Under the pieces are notes generated by a model that saw nothing but the letters and a program-made list of their open reading frames with translations, was not told the DNA's origin and did no database searches. A stretch of DNA of 5,281 nucleotides from Pseudomonas sp. PGPPP3 (GTDB lineage: Bacteria; Pseudomonadota; Gammaproteobacteria; Pseudomonadales; Pseudomonadaceae). Below, one piece after another: positions 1-5,281 of this stretch; within the stretch, counting starts at the first letter, position 1, and each line of letters begins with the position of its first letter. The stretch spans positions 1 to 5,281 of the forward strand of contig NKIE01000234.1 in NCBI GenBank assembly GCA_002256055.1, in the 5' to 3' direction. Position numbers and translations under genes: made by a program.

Positions 1-4
1 CCTG

Positions 5-814
5 ATGCTCGCTTGCCCCATTTGCAGCGCCCCGCTCAACGCGGTGGACAATGGCGTGGCCTGCCCGGCCAATCACCGTTTCGACCGCGCCCGCCAGGGC
101 TACCTGAACCTGCTGCCGGTGCAGCACAAGAACAGCCGCGAGCCAGGCGACAACCTGGCGATGGTTGAAGCCCGCCGGCGCTTTCTCGATGGCGGCCATT
201 ACGCACCGCTGGCCAAGCGCCTGGCTGAACTGGCTGCTGGTTATGCGCCTGAGCGCTGGCTGGATATCGGCTGTGGCGAGGGTTACTACACCGCGCAGAT
301 CGCCGAGGCCCTGCCCGCCGCCGATGGCTATGCCCTGGATATTTCCCGCGAGGCAGTCAAACAGGCCTGCCGACGCACCAAGCAGTTGACCTGGCTGGTG
401 GCGAGCATGGCCCGCGTGCCACTGGCCGACGCCAGCTGCCAACTGCTCGCCAGCGTGTTCAGCCCGCTGGACTGGCAGGAAGCCAAGCGCCTGCTCGCCC
501 CCGGCGGCGGTTTGCTGCGCATGGGGCCGACCGGCCAGCACCTGATGGAGCTGCGCCAGAAGCTCTACGACGAAGTGCGCGACTACGACGACGAAAAACA
601 CCTCAGCCTGGTGCCCGACGGCATGCAGCTGGCCCACAGCGAAACCCTGACCTTCACCCTCACGCTCGACACTGCCCAGGCCCGCGCCGACTTGCTGGCC
701 ATGACCCCGCACGGTTGGCGCGCCAGCGCCGAACGGCGCGCAGCAGTAATCGACGCCGAGTTACAAGTCACCGTATCGATCCGCTACGATTGGTTCCAAC
801 GCGCCAGTTTCTAG
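5..814 (+). CDS. rlmA: 23S rRNA (guanine-N1)-methyltransferase RlmA
   Basis: Likely methylates N1 of a guanine in helix 35 of 23S rRNA (G745 in E. coli), using S-adenosylmethionine, in the cytoplasm during ribosome maturation. The 269-residue length matches E. coli RlmA (RrmA), and the sequence aligns with it from memory almost end to end. An N-terminal zinc-binding module is visible: C4, C7, C20 and H24, followed by the family-typical stretch GYLNLLPVQHK (32-42) and PGDN (47-50). The Rossmann methyltransferase core has motif I LDIGCGEGYY (86-95), the acidic residue D112 at the end of the second strand, and the post-core APGG (165-168). HLMEL (179-183) and MTPHGWR (233-239) are also family landmarks. 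The ATG at 5 gives the expected N-terminus, with the first zinc cysteine at residue 4. Only four bases precede it, so its ribosome binding site and promoter lie outside the window. Gram-positive RlmAII (TlrB type, G748) is related, but the gammaproteobacterial context favours the G745 type. The target base is inferred from the family. Confidence 0.95.
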   Translation: MLACPICSAPLNAVDNGVACPANHRFDRARQGYLNLLPVQHKNSREPGDNLAMVEARRRFLDGGHYAPLAKRLAELAAGYAPERWLDIGCGEGYYTAQIAEALPAADGYALDISREAVKQACRRTKQLTWLVASMARVPLADASCQLLASVFSPLDWQEAKRLLAPGGGLLRMGPTGQHLMELRQKLYDEVRDYDDEKHLSLVPDGMQLAHSETLTFTLTLDTAQARADLLAMTPHGWRASAERRAAVIDAELQVTVSIRYDWFQRASF

Positions 815-831
815 AACTTACGAGAACCCCC

Positions 832-1203
832 ATGCGCCAGCCCGATATCGAGATTTACCTGAAGGACGCCGATCACCACGCCATTACCGGCTGGTTGAGC
901 GAAGCCATCGGCCCCTGCAGCCCCTGGCAGCAAAAAGGCCAGACCTATAAATGCACCGCAGGGAGCATCCCGGTCACCTGGCTGCCTAAAGCCGTGGGCA
1001 AATGGCACAGCCTAGTGCTGGACAGCGACGCCACCCCTTGGGCCGACGACCTGGCGTGCGCCAACGCCGCCTTCGCCGCGCTGAATGTCGAAGTACGCTG
1101 CGCCCCTGGCAGCTGGGAAGAAGAAGAAAGCATCGAACAAGCCGACCGCTGGATGCGCATCAGCAGCGACGGCGTCGAGGAAATCACCTGGCACACCAGC
1201 TGA
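832..1203 (+). CDS. Small acidic tryptophan-rich protein of unknown function
   Basis: I do not recognise a named family; it looks like a conserved hypothetical protein of pseudomonads. The 123-residue product is acidic by eye (19 Asp/Glu against 9 Lys/Arg) and unusually rich in tryptophan: W21, W32, W50, W58, W70, W95, W107 and W120. It has four cysteines (C29, C41, C76, C90) not arranged as a CxxC metal site, and a run of four glutamates at 96-99. There is no signal peptide or membrane segment, so it is probably a soluble cytoplasmic protein. The reading frame stays open upstream to 715, but that part overlaps rlmA and encodes an arginine-rich stretch unlike the rest. The ATG at 832, 17 nt after the rlmA stop, is therefore the better start; the purines in ACGAGAA just upstream are only a weak ribosome binding site. 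It is followed by a terminator and probably shares a transcript with rlmA. No function is claimed. Confidence 0.8.
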   Translation: MRQPDIEIYLKDADHHAITGWLSEAIGPCSPWQQKGQTYKCTAGSIPVTWLPKAVGKWHSLVLDSDATPWADDLACANAAFAALNVEVRCAPGSWEEEESIEQADRWMRISSDGVEEITWHTS

Positions 1204-1218
1204 TGGTTTCTCGCGCAT

Positions 1219-1249
1219 AAAAAAGGCCGGTCATTGACCGGCCTTTTTT
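1219..1249. terminator. Bidirectional intrinsic terminator between convergent genes
   Basis: Eight GC-rich base pairs (GGCCGGTC at 1225-1232 with GACCGGCC at 1236-1243) close a three-base loop ATT. The stem is flanked by six A (1219-1224) and six T (1244-1249), so a U tract follows the hairpin on either strand. It lies 15 nt after the stop of the plus-strand gene and 13 nt beyond the stop of the minus-strand operon. One element can therefore end both transcripts. Rho-independent function is inferred from structure alone. Confidence 0.93.
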
Positions 1250-1262
1250 GTACCTACAACTT

Positions 1263-3095
1263 CTAGCGCTTACGCCGACGCCAGAACCACAGCGACAGCA
1301 CGCCAAGGGTCAGCAACAGCGGCACCAGGGCGATGTTGACCAGTTTCAGGCTGCGGCCCAGAGCGTCGATATCGGCATTCAGCTGGAAGCGCACGTCGCG
1401 CAGCTCCTTGCGAATGCGCACCTTCTCGGCCATGAACTGCTGCAAGGTAGCCTGCTGTTCAGGCGTCAATTGTGGCGACTGAGCGGGATCATTACTCTGC
1501 TGCAGGCTGGCCAGTTGCTGCTCGGTGGCCGCCAGGCGCTGTTGCAGCTCGGCCTCCTGCTCGCGGAACTTGACCTCAGCGGTACGCTGCAGCGCATCCA
1601 CCACCTCGAACGGCCGGCTGAAACGGCCGCGCGAGCGCACGCTGATCAGCGCATCGGAGCCGCTGAGGTTATCCAACGCGTTGATGGTGAAGCTGGCGTT
1701 GTCGGCCCACGGCTGCGGCATACGCTGGCCGAAGAAGTCCTGCACCTGCACCCACATACGGTCGCTGAGCAAGTCGGTGTCGGCCACCACGATGACGTTG
1801 ATGTTGTCGGCGGACTTCAGGCCGTCCTTGCGCCCTTCGATGCCATTGGCAAAGGCCGTCTCGGCCGGGCCGCTGATGCGCGCCGCCATGGCGTAGCGCT
1901 GGCCGGTCGGTTGCAGCTCGCGGATCAACTCCTCGGGGTTTTGCAGCAGCGCCAGGCGCTTGCTGTCCACCGGCATGGCGTACACCGAGCTTTGCAGCAG
2001 CGGCGTGAAGCGGCTCTTGGCCCCCGCCAGCGGTTCAAGAATGCCGGCACTGGCCAGGGGCAGGGTTTCCAGCCCGGCGGTGCTGACATCGCTCTGGTCC
2101 AGCGCCGCACGCGGCAAGCTGAGGAACGCCGCATGACGCACTGCACGCTGGCCTTCGCCCATGCTTAGGGCCATGGCGTAGGCGCCATCGGTCACCACTT
2201 GGTCAGGCAGCAGTTGCACGCCCCAGGCTTTGAACAGCGCGGGCAGGTCGGAGGTTTTACTCGCGGCCTCTTCACCCGGCATCGGCATGCCGCTGTCGAC
2301 TTCGCTGTAGGGGTCAACAAAGGCCAGCAATTTGCCGCCGCGCAGGACGAACTGGTCGATGGCGTACAGGCTTTGCTCGGGCAGGTCTTTAGGGTGCACC
2401 AGCAGCAGTACCGAGACTTTTTCCGGAATCTGGTCGATGCCGGCTTTCAGGCTCTCGATCTGGAACTGCTGACGAATCTCCTCCATCACCATCCAGGGCT
2501 GCGACGGCTGGCGGGTTTGCATGTCAAACCCACCATTCAGGGGCAGGCCACTGAGCACGCCAATCACCGGACGCTCAGGTTTGGCCAGGCTCTGCACCAG
2601 ACGGCTGAGGTCGTATTCGAGGAACTCCTCCTGATCCAGGGCGAACACCGGGATCGCCTGCGGTACGCCGTCACCGACGCGGCCAGCCAGGCCGAAGTAC
2701 AGCTTGTCGCCACCAGCATTCAGGGGAACGGCCTGCAAACCGAACTCAGCGGCCTGGTCCTCTTCCGCCGAGAACGGCTGCGGATCGATGATATGCAGCT
2801 TGAGCTTGCCCTCAGCGGCGCGCTCATAGGCCTTGAGCATTTCCTCGACGCGCTTGGCGTAAGTGCGCAGGGTCGGCAGGTCCTTGCTGGTCTGATCGGA
2901 GTAGAAGAAATACAACTCCACGGGCTGCTCGATCTCGGCCAGGACTTTTTCAGTGCCAGCGGAGATGGTGTAGAGCTTCTGCTCGGTGAGGTCCAGGCGC
3001 CAATCACTGAGGCCGACCCGAGCGAGCATGTTGAAGGCCAGGAAGGCCAGGGCAATAACCAGCAGCCCGGCGCTGGAATACATCAGCTTTTTCAT
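1263..3095 (-). CDS. GldG-like auxiliary protein of an ABC transporter
   Basis: This 610-residue protein resembles the GldG / ABC-type auxiliary family (ABC_transp_aux), the non-ATPase, non-permease partner in Gld-type exporters. A short basic N-terminus (MKK) and one hydrophobic helix (about 7-26) anchor it. A long soluble region follows, starting with the family-typical LDLTEQKLYTIS (34-45) and VELYFFYSD (59-67). It contains two Rossmann-like stretches, around 228-262 (LLLVHPKDLPE ... LRGGKLLAFVDPYSE) and 431-450 (NINVIVVADTDLLSDRMWVQ). Near the end come a Gln/Glu/Ala-rich predicted coiled coil (about 508-535), a Pro/Gln/Ser linker (536-546) and a second charged helix (about 547-580). A second membrane helix (about 585-605) ends in RRRKR. 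By the positive-inside rule, both ends are cytoplasmic and about 550 residues are periplasmic. The ATG at 3095 lies one base after the permease stop, with AGAAGG nine bases upstream. It is the last gene of the operon. Family assignment is firm; substrate and role are unknown. Confidence 0.88.
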   Translation of the reverse strand: MKKLMYSSAGLLVIALAFLAFNMLARVGLSDWRLDLTEQKLYTISAGTEKVLAEIEQPVELYFFYSDQTSKDLPTLRTYAKRVEEMLKAYERAAEGKLKLHIIDPQPFSAEEDQAAEFGLQAVPLNAGGDKLYFGLAGRVGDGVPQAIPVFALDQEEFLEYDLSRLVQSLAKPERPVIGVLSGLPLNGGFDMQTRQPSQPWMVMEEIRQQFQIESLKAGIDQIPEKVSVLLLVHPKDLPEQSLYAIDQFVLRGGKLLAFVDPYSEVDSGMPMPGEEAASKTSDLPALFKAWGVQLLPDQVVTDGAYAMALSMGEGQRAVRHAAFLSLPRAALDQSDVSTAGLETLPLASAGILEPLAGAKSRFTPLLQSSVYAMPVDSKRLALLQNPEELIRELQPTGQRYAMAARISGPAETAFANGIEGRKDGLKSADNINVIVVADTDLLSDRMWVQVQDFFGQRMPQPWADNASFTINALDNLSGSDALISVRSRGRFSRPFEVVDALQRTAEVKFREQEAELQQRLAATEQQLASLQQSNDPAQSPQLTPEQQATLQQFMAEKVRIRKELRDVRFQLNADIDALGRSLKLVNIALVPLLLTLGVLSLWFWRRRKR

Positions 3096-3096
3096 G

Positions 3097-3831
3097 TCAG
3101 TCAGCCTTCTTCAGGTCGAGCACCACCGCAGTCGCTGCCAGCCAGGCGGCAATCAGGGTGACGAAATACAGCAGGTCGCGCAGGTCGATAACGCCCTTGC
3201 TGATGGCCTCAAAGCGGGTCAGGAAGCTCAGCGACGCCACCCCGTCCACCAGCCACTGCGGCGCCCACTGACTGAAGGCATCCAGCACCAGCGGAAAACC
3301 GCTGAGGATGAACAACAGGCAGACGCTGACGCAGAGGATAAAGGCGATCACCTGGTTCTTCGCCAGCGCCGACATGCACGAGCCAATCGCCAGGAAGCAG
3401 CCCGCCAGCAGCCAGCTGCCGAGGTAACCGGTGACGATGGCGCCATTGTCTGGCTGGCCGAGGTAGTTGACCGTCAGCACCATCGGGAAGGTCAGCAGCA
3501 GCGCCAAGCCGGCAAACACCCAGGCCGCGAGGAACTTGCCGGTGACCGCCTGAAAGCGGGTGATCGGCAACGTCATCAGCAGCTCGATGGTTCCGGACTT
3601 GCGCTCCTCCGCCCACAGGCGCATGGCCAGGGCCGGAATCAGGAACAGGTACAGCCACGGGTGGAAATTGAAGAACGGCGCCAGGTCGGCCTGACCGCTC
3701 TCGTAGAAACCACCCATGTAGAAGGTGAACACCCCGGACAGGACCAGGAAGATCAGGATAAACACATAGGCCAGCGGCGTGGCGAAGTAGCTGCCCAGCT
3801 CGCGTTTGCAGACCACTGTCAATTGACTCAT
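3097..3831 (-). CDS. ABC-2 type permease, GldF-like
   Basis: The 244-residue inner-membrane protein is the likely transmembrane subunit of the exporter formed with its two neighbours. Six hydrophobic segments are visible, at about 19-41, 58-72, 99-121, 133-155, 160-181 and 219-239, the usual six helices of ABC-2 permeases. Between helices 2 and 3 lies the family hallmark EERKSGTIELLMTLPIT (75-91), the amphipathic coupling region expected to contact the ATPase. The length fits GldF-type permeases, and no ATPase or extra domain is fused. The ATG at 3831 overlaps the ATPase stop in an ATGA arrangement, which suggests translational coupling. A strong GGGGGGAAG Shine-Dalgarno-like stretch sits four bases upstream. 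With one permease gene in the operon, the channel is probably a homodimer (inference). The substrate cannot be told from sequence; NodJ-type or drug-export permeases of the same superfamily are less likely because of the GldG partner. Confidence 0.9.
   Translation of the reverse strand: MSQLTVVCKRELGSYFATPLAYVFILIFLVLSGVFTFYMGGFYESGQADLAPFFNFHPWLYLFLIPALAMRLWAEERKSGTIELLMTLPITRFQAVTGKFLAAWVFAGLALLLTFPMVLTVNYLGQPDNGAIVTGYLGSWLLAGCFLAIGSCMSALAKNQVIAFILCVSVCLLFILSGFPLVLDAFSQWAPQWLVDGVASLSFLTRFEAISKGVIDLRDLLYFVTLIAAWLAATAVVLDLKKAD
3105..3110 (-). promoter_or_regulatory. Ribosome binding site of the GldG-like gene
   Basis: On the minus strand AGAAGG lies inside the last codons of the permease gene, with nine bases between it and the ATG at 3095. 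It supports that ATG as the start and indicates re-initiation by ribosomes finishing the permease one base upstream. Confidence 0.65.
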
Positions 3832-4751
3832 GCCACTTCCCCCCGGGTCAGGCTGCGAAACACTTCATCCAGGCGGCCACGTTCCACGTCCAGCTCTTTG
3901 ACCTGCCAGCCACGGGCATGGATCAGCTGATTAACCTGGGCAAAAATCACCTGCCCCGGCTGCGCCAGCACCGTCAGGCTGTGCTCGTTGGCATTTTCTT
4001 CCACGCCGGCAACACCCGGCAGGGCTGCCAACGCGGCCTGGTCGAGGGCGCCGTCGCTAACCAGGGTAACGGCCTGGTGGTAACGCGAACGGCTCTGCAG
4101 TTGCAGCGGGGTTTCATCCGCCACGCGCTTGCCGTGAGCAATCACCAGGGCGCGGGTGCACACCGCCGTCACTTCTTCGAGGATATGGGTGGAGATGATC
4201 ACGATCTTGTCCGACGCTAGGCTCTGGATCAGGCCACGCACCTGGTGCTTCTGGTTCGGGTCGAGGCCGTCGGTGGGCTCGTCGAGAATCAGCACCCGCG
4301 GATCATGGAGGATCGCCTGGGCCAGACCGACACGGCGTTTGAAGCCTTTCGACAGGGTGTCGATGGACTGCTCCAGCACCCTGTCCAGCTCCAGCTGAGC
4401 CACCGCCTTGGCCACCCGCTGATGCTTCTCGGCGCCGCGATAGCCACGTACTTCGGCAATAAAGCCAAGGAAGCCGCGCACTGTCATGTCGCCATAGCAG
4501 GGCGCGCCTTCCGGCAGGTAGCCGATCTGCCGCTGGGCCTGCAGCGTTTGCCGCTGAATATCGCAACCGAAAATGCTCACCCGCCCGCTGGAGGGGGCGA
4601 GAAAACCGCTGAGCATCTTCATGGTGGTGGATTTGCCGGCGCCATTGGGGCCAAGAAAACCCAGCACTTCGCCCGCCTGCACCTGAAACGACAGGTTGTC
4701 GACGGCCGTGTGCTGAGCAAAACGCTTACTCAGGTTGTGTATTTCAATCAT
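3828..4751 (-). CDS. ABC transporter ATP-binding protein, GldA-like
   Basis: A 307-residue cytoplasmic ATPase that should power the adjacent permease. Motifs are complete: Walker A GPNGAGKST (34-42), Q-loop region IGYLPEG (76-82, with E81 where many ABC proteins have Gln), and signature LSKGF (133-137) followed by KRRVGLAQA. Walker B is VLILDEP (153-159) with catalytic E158, the D-loop is GLDP (162-165), and the switch histidine is H189 in STHILEE. The C-terminal 85 or so residues (about 223-307) form the small alpha/beta domain common in ABC-2 export ATPases. The LSKGF variant and this tail match the GldA / CcmA-like branch (COG1131). The ATG at 4751 gives MIEIHNLSKRF, the standard N-terminus. 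The same frame stays open upstream to 5102, but that extension is arginine-rich and runs into plsB on the other strand, so it is rejected. GGATAGAGA just upstream is a modest ribosome binding site. It is the first gene of the operon. Confidence 0.93.
   Translation of the reverse strand: MIEIHNLSKRFAQHTAVDNLSFQVQAGEVLGFLGPNGAGKSTTMKMLSGFLAPSSGRVSIFGCDIQRQTLQAQRQIGYLPEGAPCYGDMTVRGFLGFIAEVRGYRGAEKHQRVAKAVAQLELDRVLEQSIDTLSKGFKRRVGLAQAILHDPRVLILDEPTDGLDPNQKHQVRGLIQSLASDKIVIISTHILEEVTAVCTRALVIAHGKRVADETPLQLQSRSRYHQAVTLVSDGALDQAALAALPGVAGVEENANEHSLTVLAQPGQVIFAQVNQLIHARGWQVKELDVERGRLDEVFRSLTRGEVA
3836..3844 (-). promoter_or_regulatory. Ribosome binding site of the permease gene
   Basis: The minus strand reads GGGGGGAAG, ending four bases before the ATG at 3831 and lying within the last codons of the ATPase gene. 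Together with the four-base ATGA overlap it fixes the permease start. Confidence 0.65.
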
Positions 4752-4817
4752 GGTCTCTATCCACGCGATCAACGCCCCTCTCCCGCCGCGCCAGCCCTGG
4801 CGCGACCGGTGAGACAG

Positions 4818-4834
4818 GCCGGCAAACTGCCGGC
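4818..4834. repeat. Inverted repeat at the ABC operon promoter
   Basis: GCCGGCA (4818-4824) and TGCCGGC (4828-4834) are perfect 7-base inverted arms around the loop AAC. It sits just downstream of the candidate -10 box, overlapping the predicted transcription start of the minus-strand operon. It could therefore be an operator or a 5' leader hairpin. No T tract follows on either strand, so it is not a terminator. The symmetry is seen directly; a regulatory role is inference. Confidence 0.5.
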
Positions 4835-4836
4835 GG

Positions 4837-4866
4837 ACTATAAGGACTGCGCCGGCGCCTAAGCAA
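4837..4866 (-). promoter_or_regulatory. Candidate sigma-70 promoter of the ABC operon
   Basis: On the minus strand TTGCTT (4866-4861) and TATAGT (4842-4837) are separated by 18 bases. The -10 box matches the consensus at five of six positions, the -35 box at TTG only. The spacer carries the palindrome GCGCCGGCGC (4849-4858). Transcription would start near 4830, giving a leader of roughly 80 bases before the ATPase ATG. It was picked by eye as the best match on this strand. Confidence 0.45.
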
Positions 4867-4961
4867 GACCGCAATATTCTCAAGAAGTTGCGCCCTGGCC
4901 GGCACCTGCCAGCCCTAAAGCTGGCGCCATTGGCCGGCAGATGCTTTTGCCCGCAGGCGAC

Positions 4962-4970
4962 TGATAGACT
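4962..4970 (+). promoter_or_regulatory. Candidate extended -10 promoter of plsB
   Basis: TGATAGACT fits the extended -10 form TG-N-TAGACT, with the hexamer matching TATAAT at four of six positions. No good -35 box lies 16-18 bases upstream, where the sequence reads ATGCTTT. Transcription would begin near 4976-4978, right beside the palindrome at 4979-4992, leaving a leader of about 43 bases. This is the best candidate seen for plsB but is not strong. Confidence 0.35.
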
Positions 4971-4978
4971 GCCCACCC

Positions 4979-4992
4979 CGAGCACGTGCTCG
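4979..4992. promoter_or_regulatory. 14-bp perfect palindrome upstream of plsB, possible operator
   Basis: CGAGCACGTGCTCG is a perfect 14-base palindrome with a central CACGTG, ending 27 bases before the plsB ATG and just after the candidate -10 box. Such a site suits a dimeric helix-turn-helix repressor. In RNA it could form only a five-pair stem with an ACGT loop and no T tract follows, so a terminator is unlikely. It does not match the PsrA-type site I know for fatty-acid regulation in Pseudomonas. Confidence 0.4.
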
Positions 4993-5019
4993 TTTCTTCC
5001 GCTCAGCAGCAGAATTCGT

Positions 5020-5281
5020 ATGACCCGCTCCCCACTTCGCCGTCTTGTCTTTGGTGCCCTGCATCGCCTGTTGTACCTATGGGTGCGCTCGGAGACCATC
5101 AATCAGTCCGCCTTCACCCTCAAGCTCGATCGCAGCCGACCGGTGTTCTATGTGCTGCAACTGCCCTCGGTCAGCGACCTGGCCGTGGTCGACAGCGAGT
5201 GCCGCACGGCCGGCCTGCCGCGGCCGATCCTGCCGGTCCGCGTCGGCCAACAGGATGCGCCAAGCGCGTTCTTCTACCTGC
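5020..5281 (+). CDS. plsB: Glycerol-3-phosphate acyltransferase PlsB, N-terminal part
   Basis: PlsB is an inner-membrane enzyme that transfers an acyl chain to sn-1 of glycerol 3-phosphate, giving lysophosphatidic acid, the first step of phospholipid synthesis. Only 87 codons of an expected roughly 800 are present; the frame runs open off the window edge. Recognition rests on the N-terminal region: a basic, hydrophobic start ([20 protein letters not shown], 1-20), then [11 protein letters not shown] (22-32) and [12 protein letters not shown] (36-47). The last lines up with LDTSRPIMYVLP of E. coli PlsB, followed by a SVSDL / LPRPILPV pattern that also aligns. The acyltransferase domain with its HX4D motif lies beyond the window, so catalytic integrity cannot be judged. 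The ATG at 5020 is chosen because no ATG, GTG or TTG in frame occurs in the preceding 65 bases or so. Its Shine-Dalgarno sequence is weak (AGCAGAA region). It is divergent from the ABC operon. Confidence 0.9.
   Translation, partial: MTRSPLRRLVFGALHRLLYLWVRSETINQSAFTLKLDRSRPVFYVLQLPSVSDLAVVDSECRTAGLPRPILPVRVGQQDAPSAFFYL

Larger units (their letters stand above)
4817..4939. repeat. Cluster of GGCCGGCA / GCCGGC motifs
   Basis: The octamer GGCCGGCA occurs three times in the same orientation, at 4817-4824, 4897-4904 and 4932-4939. The core hexamer GCCGGC occurs two further times, at 4829-4834 and 4851-4856. All lie in non-coding DNA between the two divergent starts. Spacing is irregular (about 11, 22, 47 and 35 bases between successive cores), so this is not a tandem array. 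GCCGGC is common in GC-rich genomes, so significance is uncertain. Confidence 0.4.
4752..5019. other. Divergent intergenic region between the ABC operon and plsB
   Basis: These 268 bases hold no convincing coding sequence and must carry the promoters of both the minus-strand ABC operon and plus-strand plsB. It contains five GCCGGC hexamers between 4818 and 4938, a few AT-rich islands (around 4837-4844 and 4873-4880) and a perfect palindrome at 4979-4992; these are listed separately. No tRNA, small RNA or terminator-like hairpin with a T tract was seen. Confidence 0.75.

Noticed and set aside
715..831. Possible N-terminal extension of the small acidic protein inside rlmA
   Set aside because: It would overlap rlmA by 100 bases and encodes a basic stretch unlike the acidic body; the ATG at 832 is well placed after the rlmA stop.
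1248..2168. 306-codon open frame on the plus strand, opposite the GldG-like gene
   Set aside because: Its product is Gln/His/Leu-rich low-complexity sequence, typical of the antisense of a GC-rich gene. The minus-strand frame has clear family motifs and membrane helices.
2199..3161. 320-codon open frame on the plus strand, opposite the GldG-like gene
   Set aside because: It is an antisense shadow with no domain-like pattern, and it runs across the junction of two well-supported minus-strand genes.
2986..3930. 314-codon open frame on the plus strand, opposite the permease
   Set aside because: The translation is rich in Gln, Arg and Glu with no recognisable fold, and spans three real genes on the other strand.
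4245..4862. 205-codon plus-strand open frame opposite the ATPase, extending into the intergenic region
   Set aside because: It is mostly antisense to the Walker B and signature region of a clear ATPase gene and shows no family motif.
4878..4883. Good -35-like hexamer TTGAGA on the minus strand
   Set aside because: No acceptable -10 hexamer lies 15-18 bases downstream (the sequence there is GC-rich), so the TTGCTT/TATAGT pair was preferred.
4752..5102. Possible 117-residue N-terminal extension of the ATPase
   Set aside because: It is arginine-rich, precedes an already standard ABC N-terminus, crosses the whole intergenic region and overlaps the start of plsB on the opposite strand.

Overview
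The window looks like chromosomal DNA of a Pseudomonas species. Base composition is GC-rich, codon use is strongly G/C at third positions, and every recognisable gene resembles its gammaproteobacterial/pseudomonad counterpart. The most telling is the divergent pair of a plsB start (PlsB N-terminus typical of Pseudomonas) and a Gld-like ABC operon. From memory this matches the P. aeruginosa order around PA3670-PA3673; I could not verify it here. All genes look intact, with no insertion sequence, phage gene, CRISPR array, tRNA or rRNA, so this reads as ordinary core genome rather than an island.

Layout. (1) Positions 5-1203, plus strand: rlmA (23S rRNA guanine-N1 methyltransferase) followed 17 nt later by a small acidic, tryptophan-rich protein of unknown function, apparently in one transcript. 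(2) Positions 1219-1249: a near-perfect intrinsic terminator with A and T tracts on both sides, placed between convergent genes so it can stop transcription from both directions. (3) Positions 1263-4751, minus strand: a tightly packed three-gene operon, read from high to low coordinates. It encodes an ABC ATPase (GldA-like), an ABC-2 type permease (GldF-like, 4-nt overlap) and a large membrane-anchored GldG-like auxiliary protein (1-nt gap). (4) Positions 4752-5019: a divergent intergenic region with candidate promoters in both directions, five GCCGGC hexamers, an inverted repeat at the operon promoter and a 14-bp perfect palindrome in front of plsB. (5) Positions 5020-5281, plus strand: the first 87 codons of plsB (glycerol-3-phosphate acyltransferase), cut by the window edge.

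How the genes relate. RlmA belongs to ribosome maturation. The three minus-strand genes should form one complex in the inner membrane: the ATPase in the cytoplasm, the six-helix permease, and GldG with most of its mass in the periplasm. This family was named from Flavobacterium gliding motility, but pseudomonads do not glide by that mechanism and the substrate is unknown. PlsB carries out the first acylation step of phospholipid synthesis. Whether its divergent placement next to the ABC operon means co-regulation is open. I see no clearly new system; the items most worth a second look are the Gld-like operon itself and the symmetric elements in the divergent promoter region.
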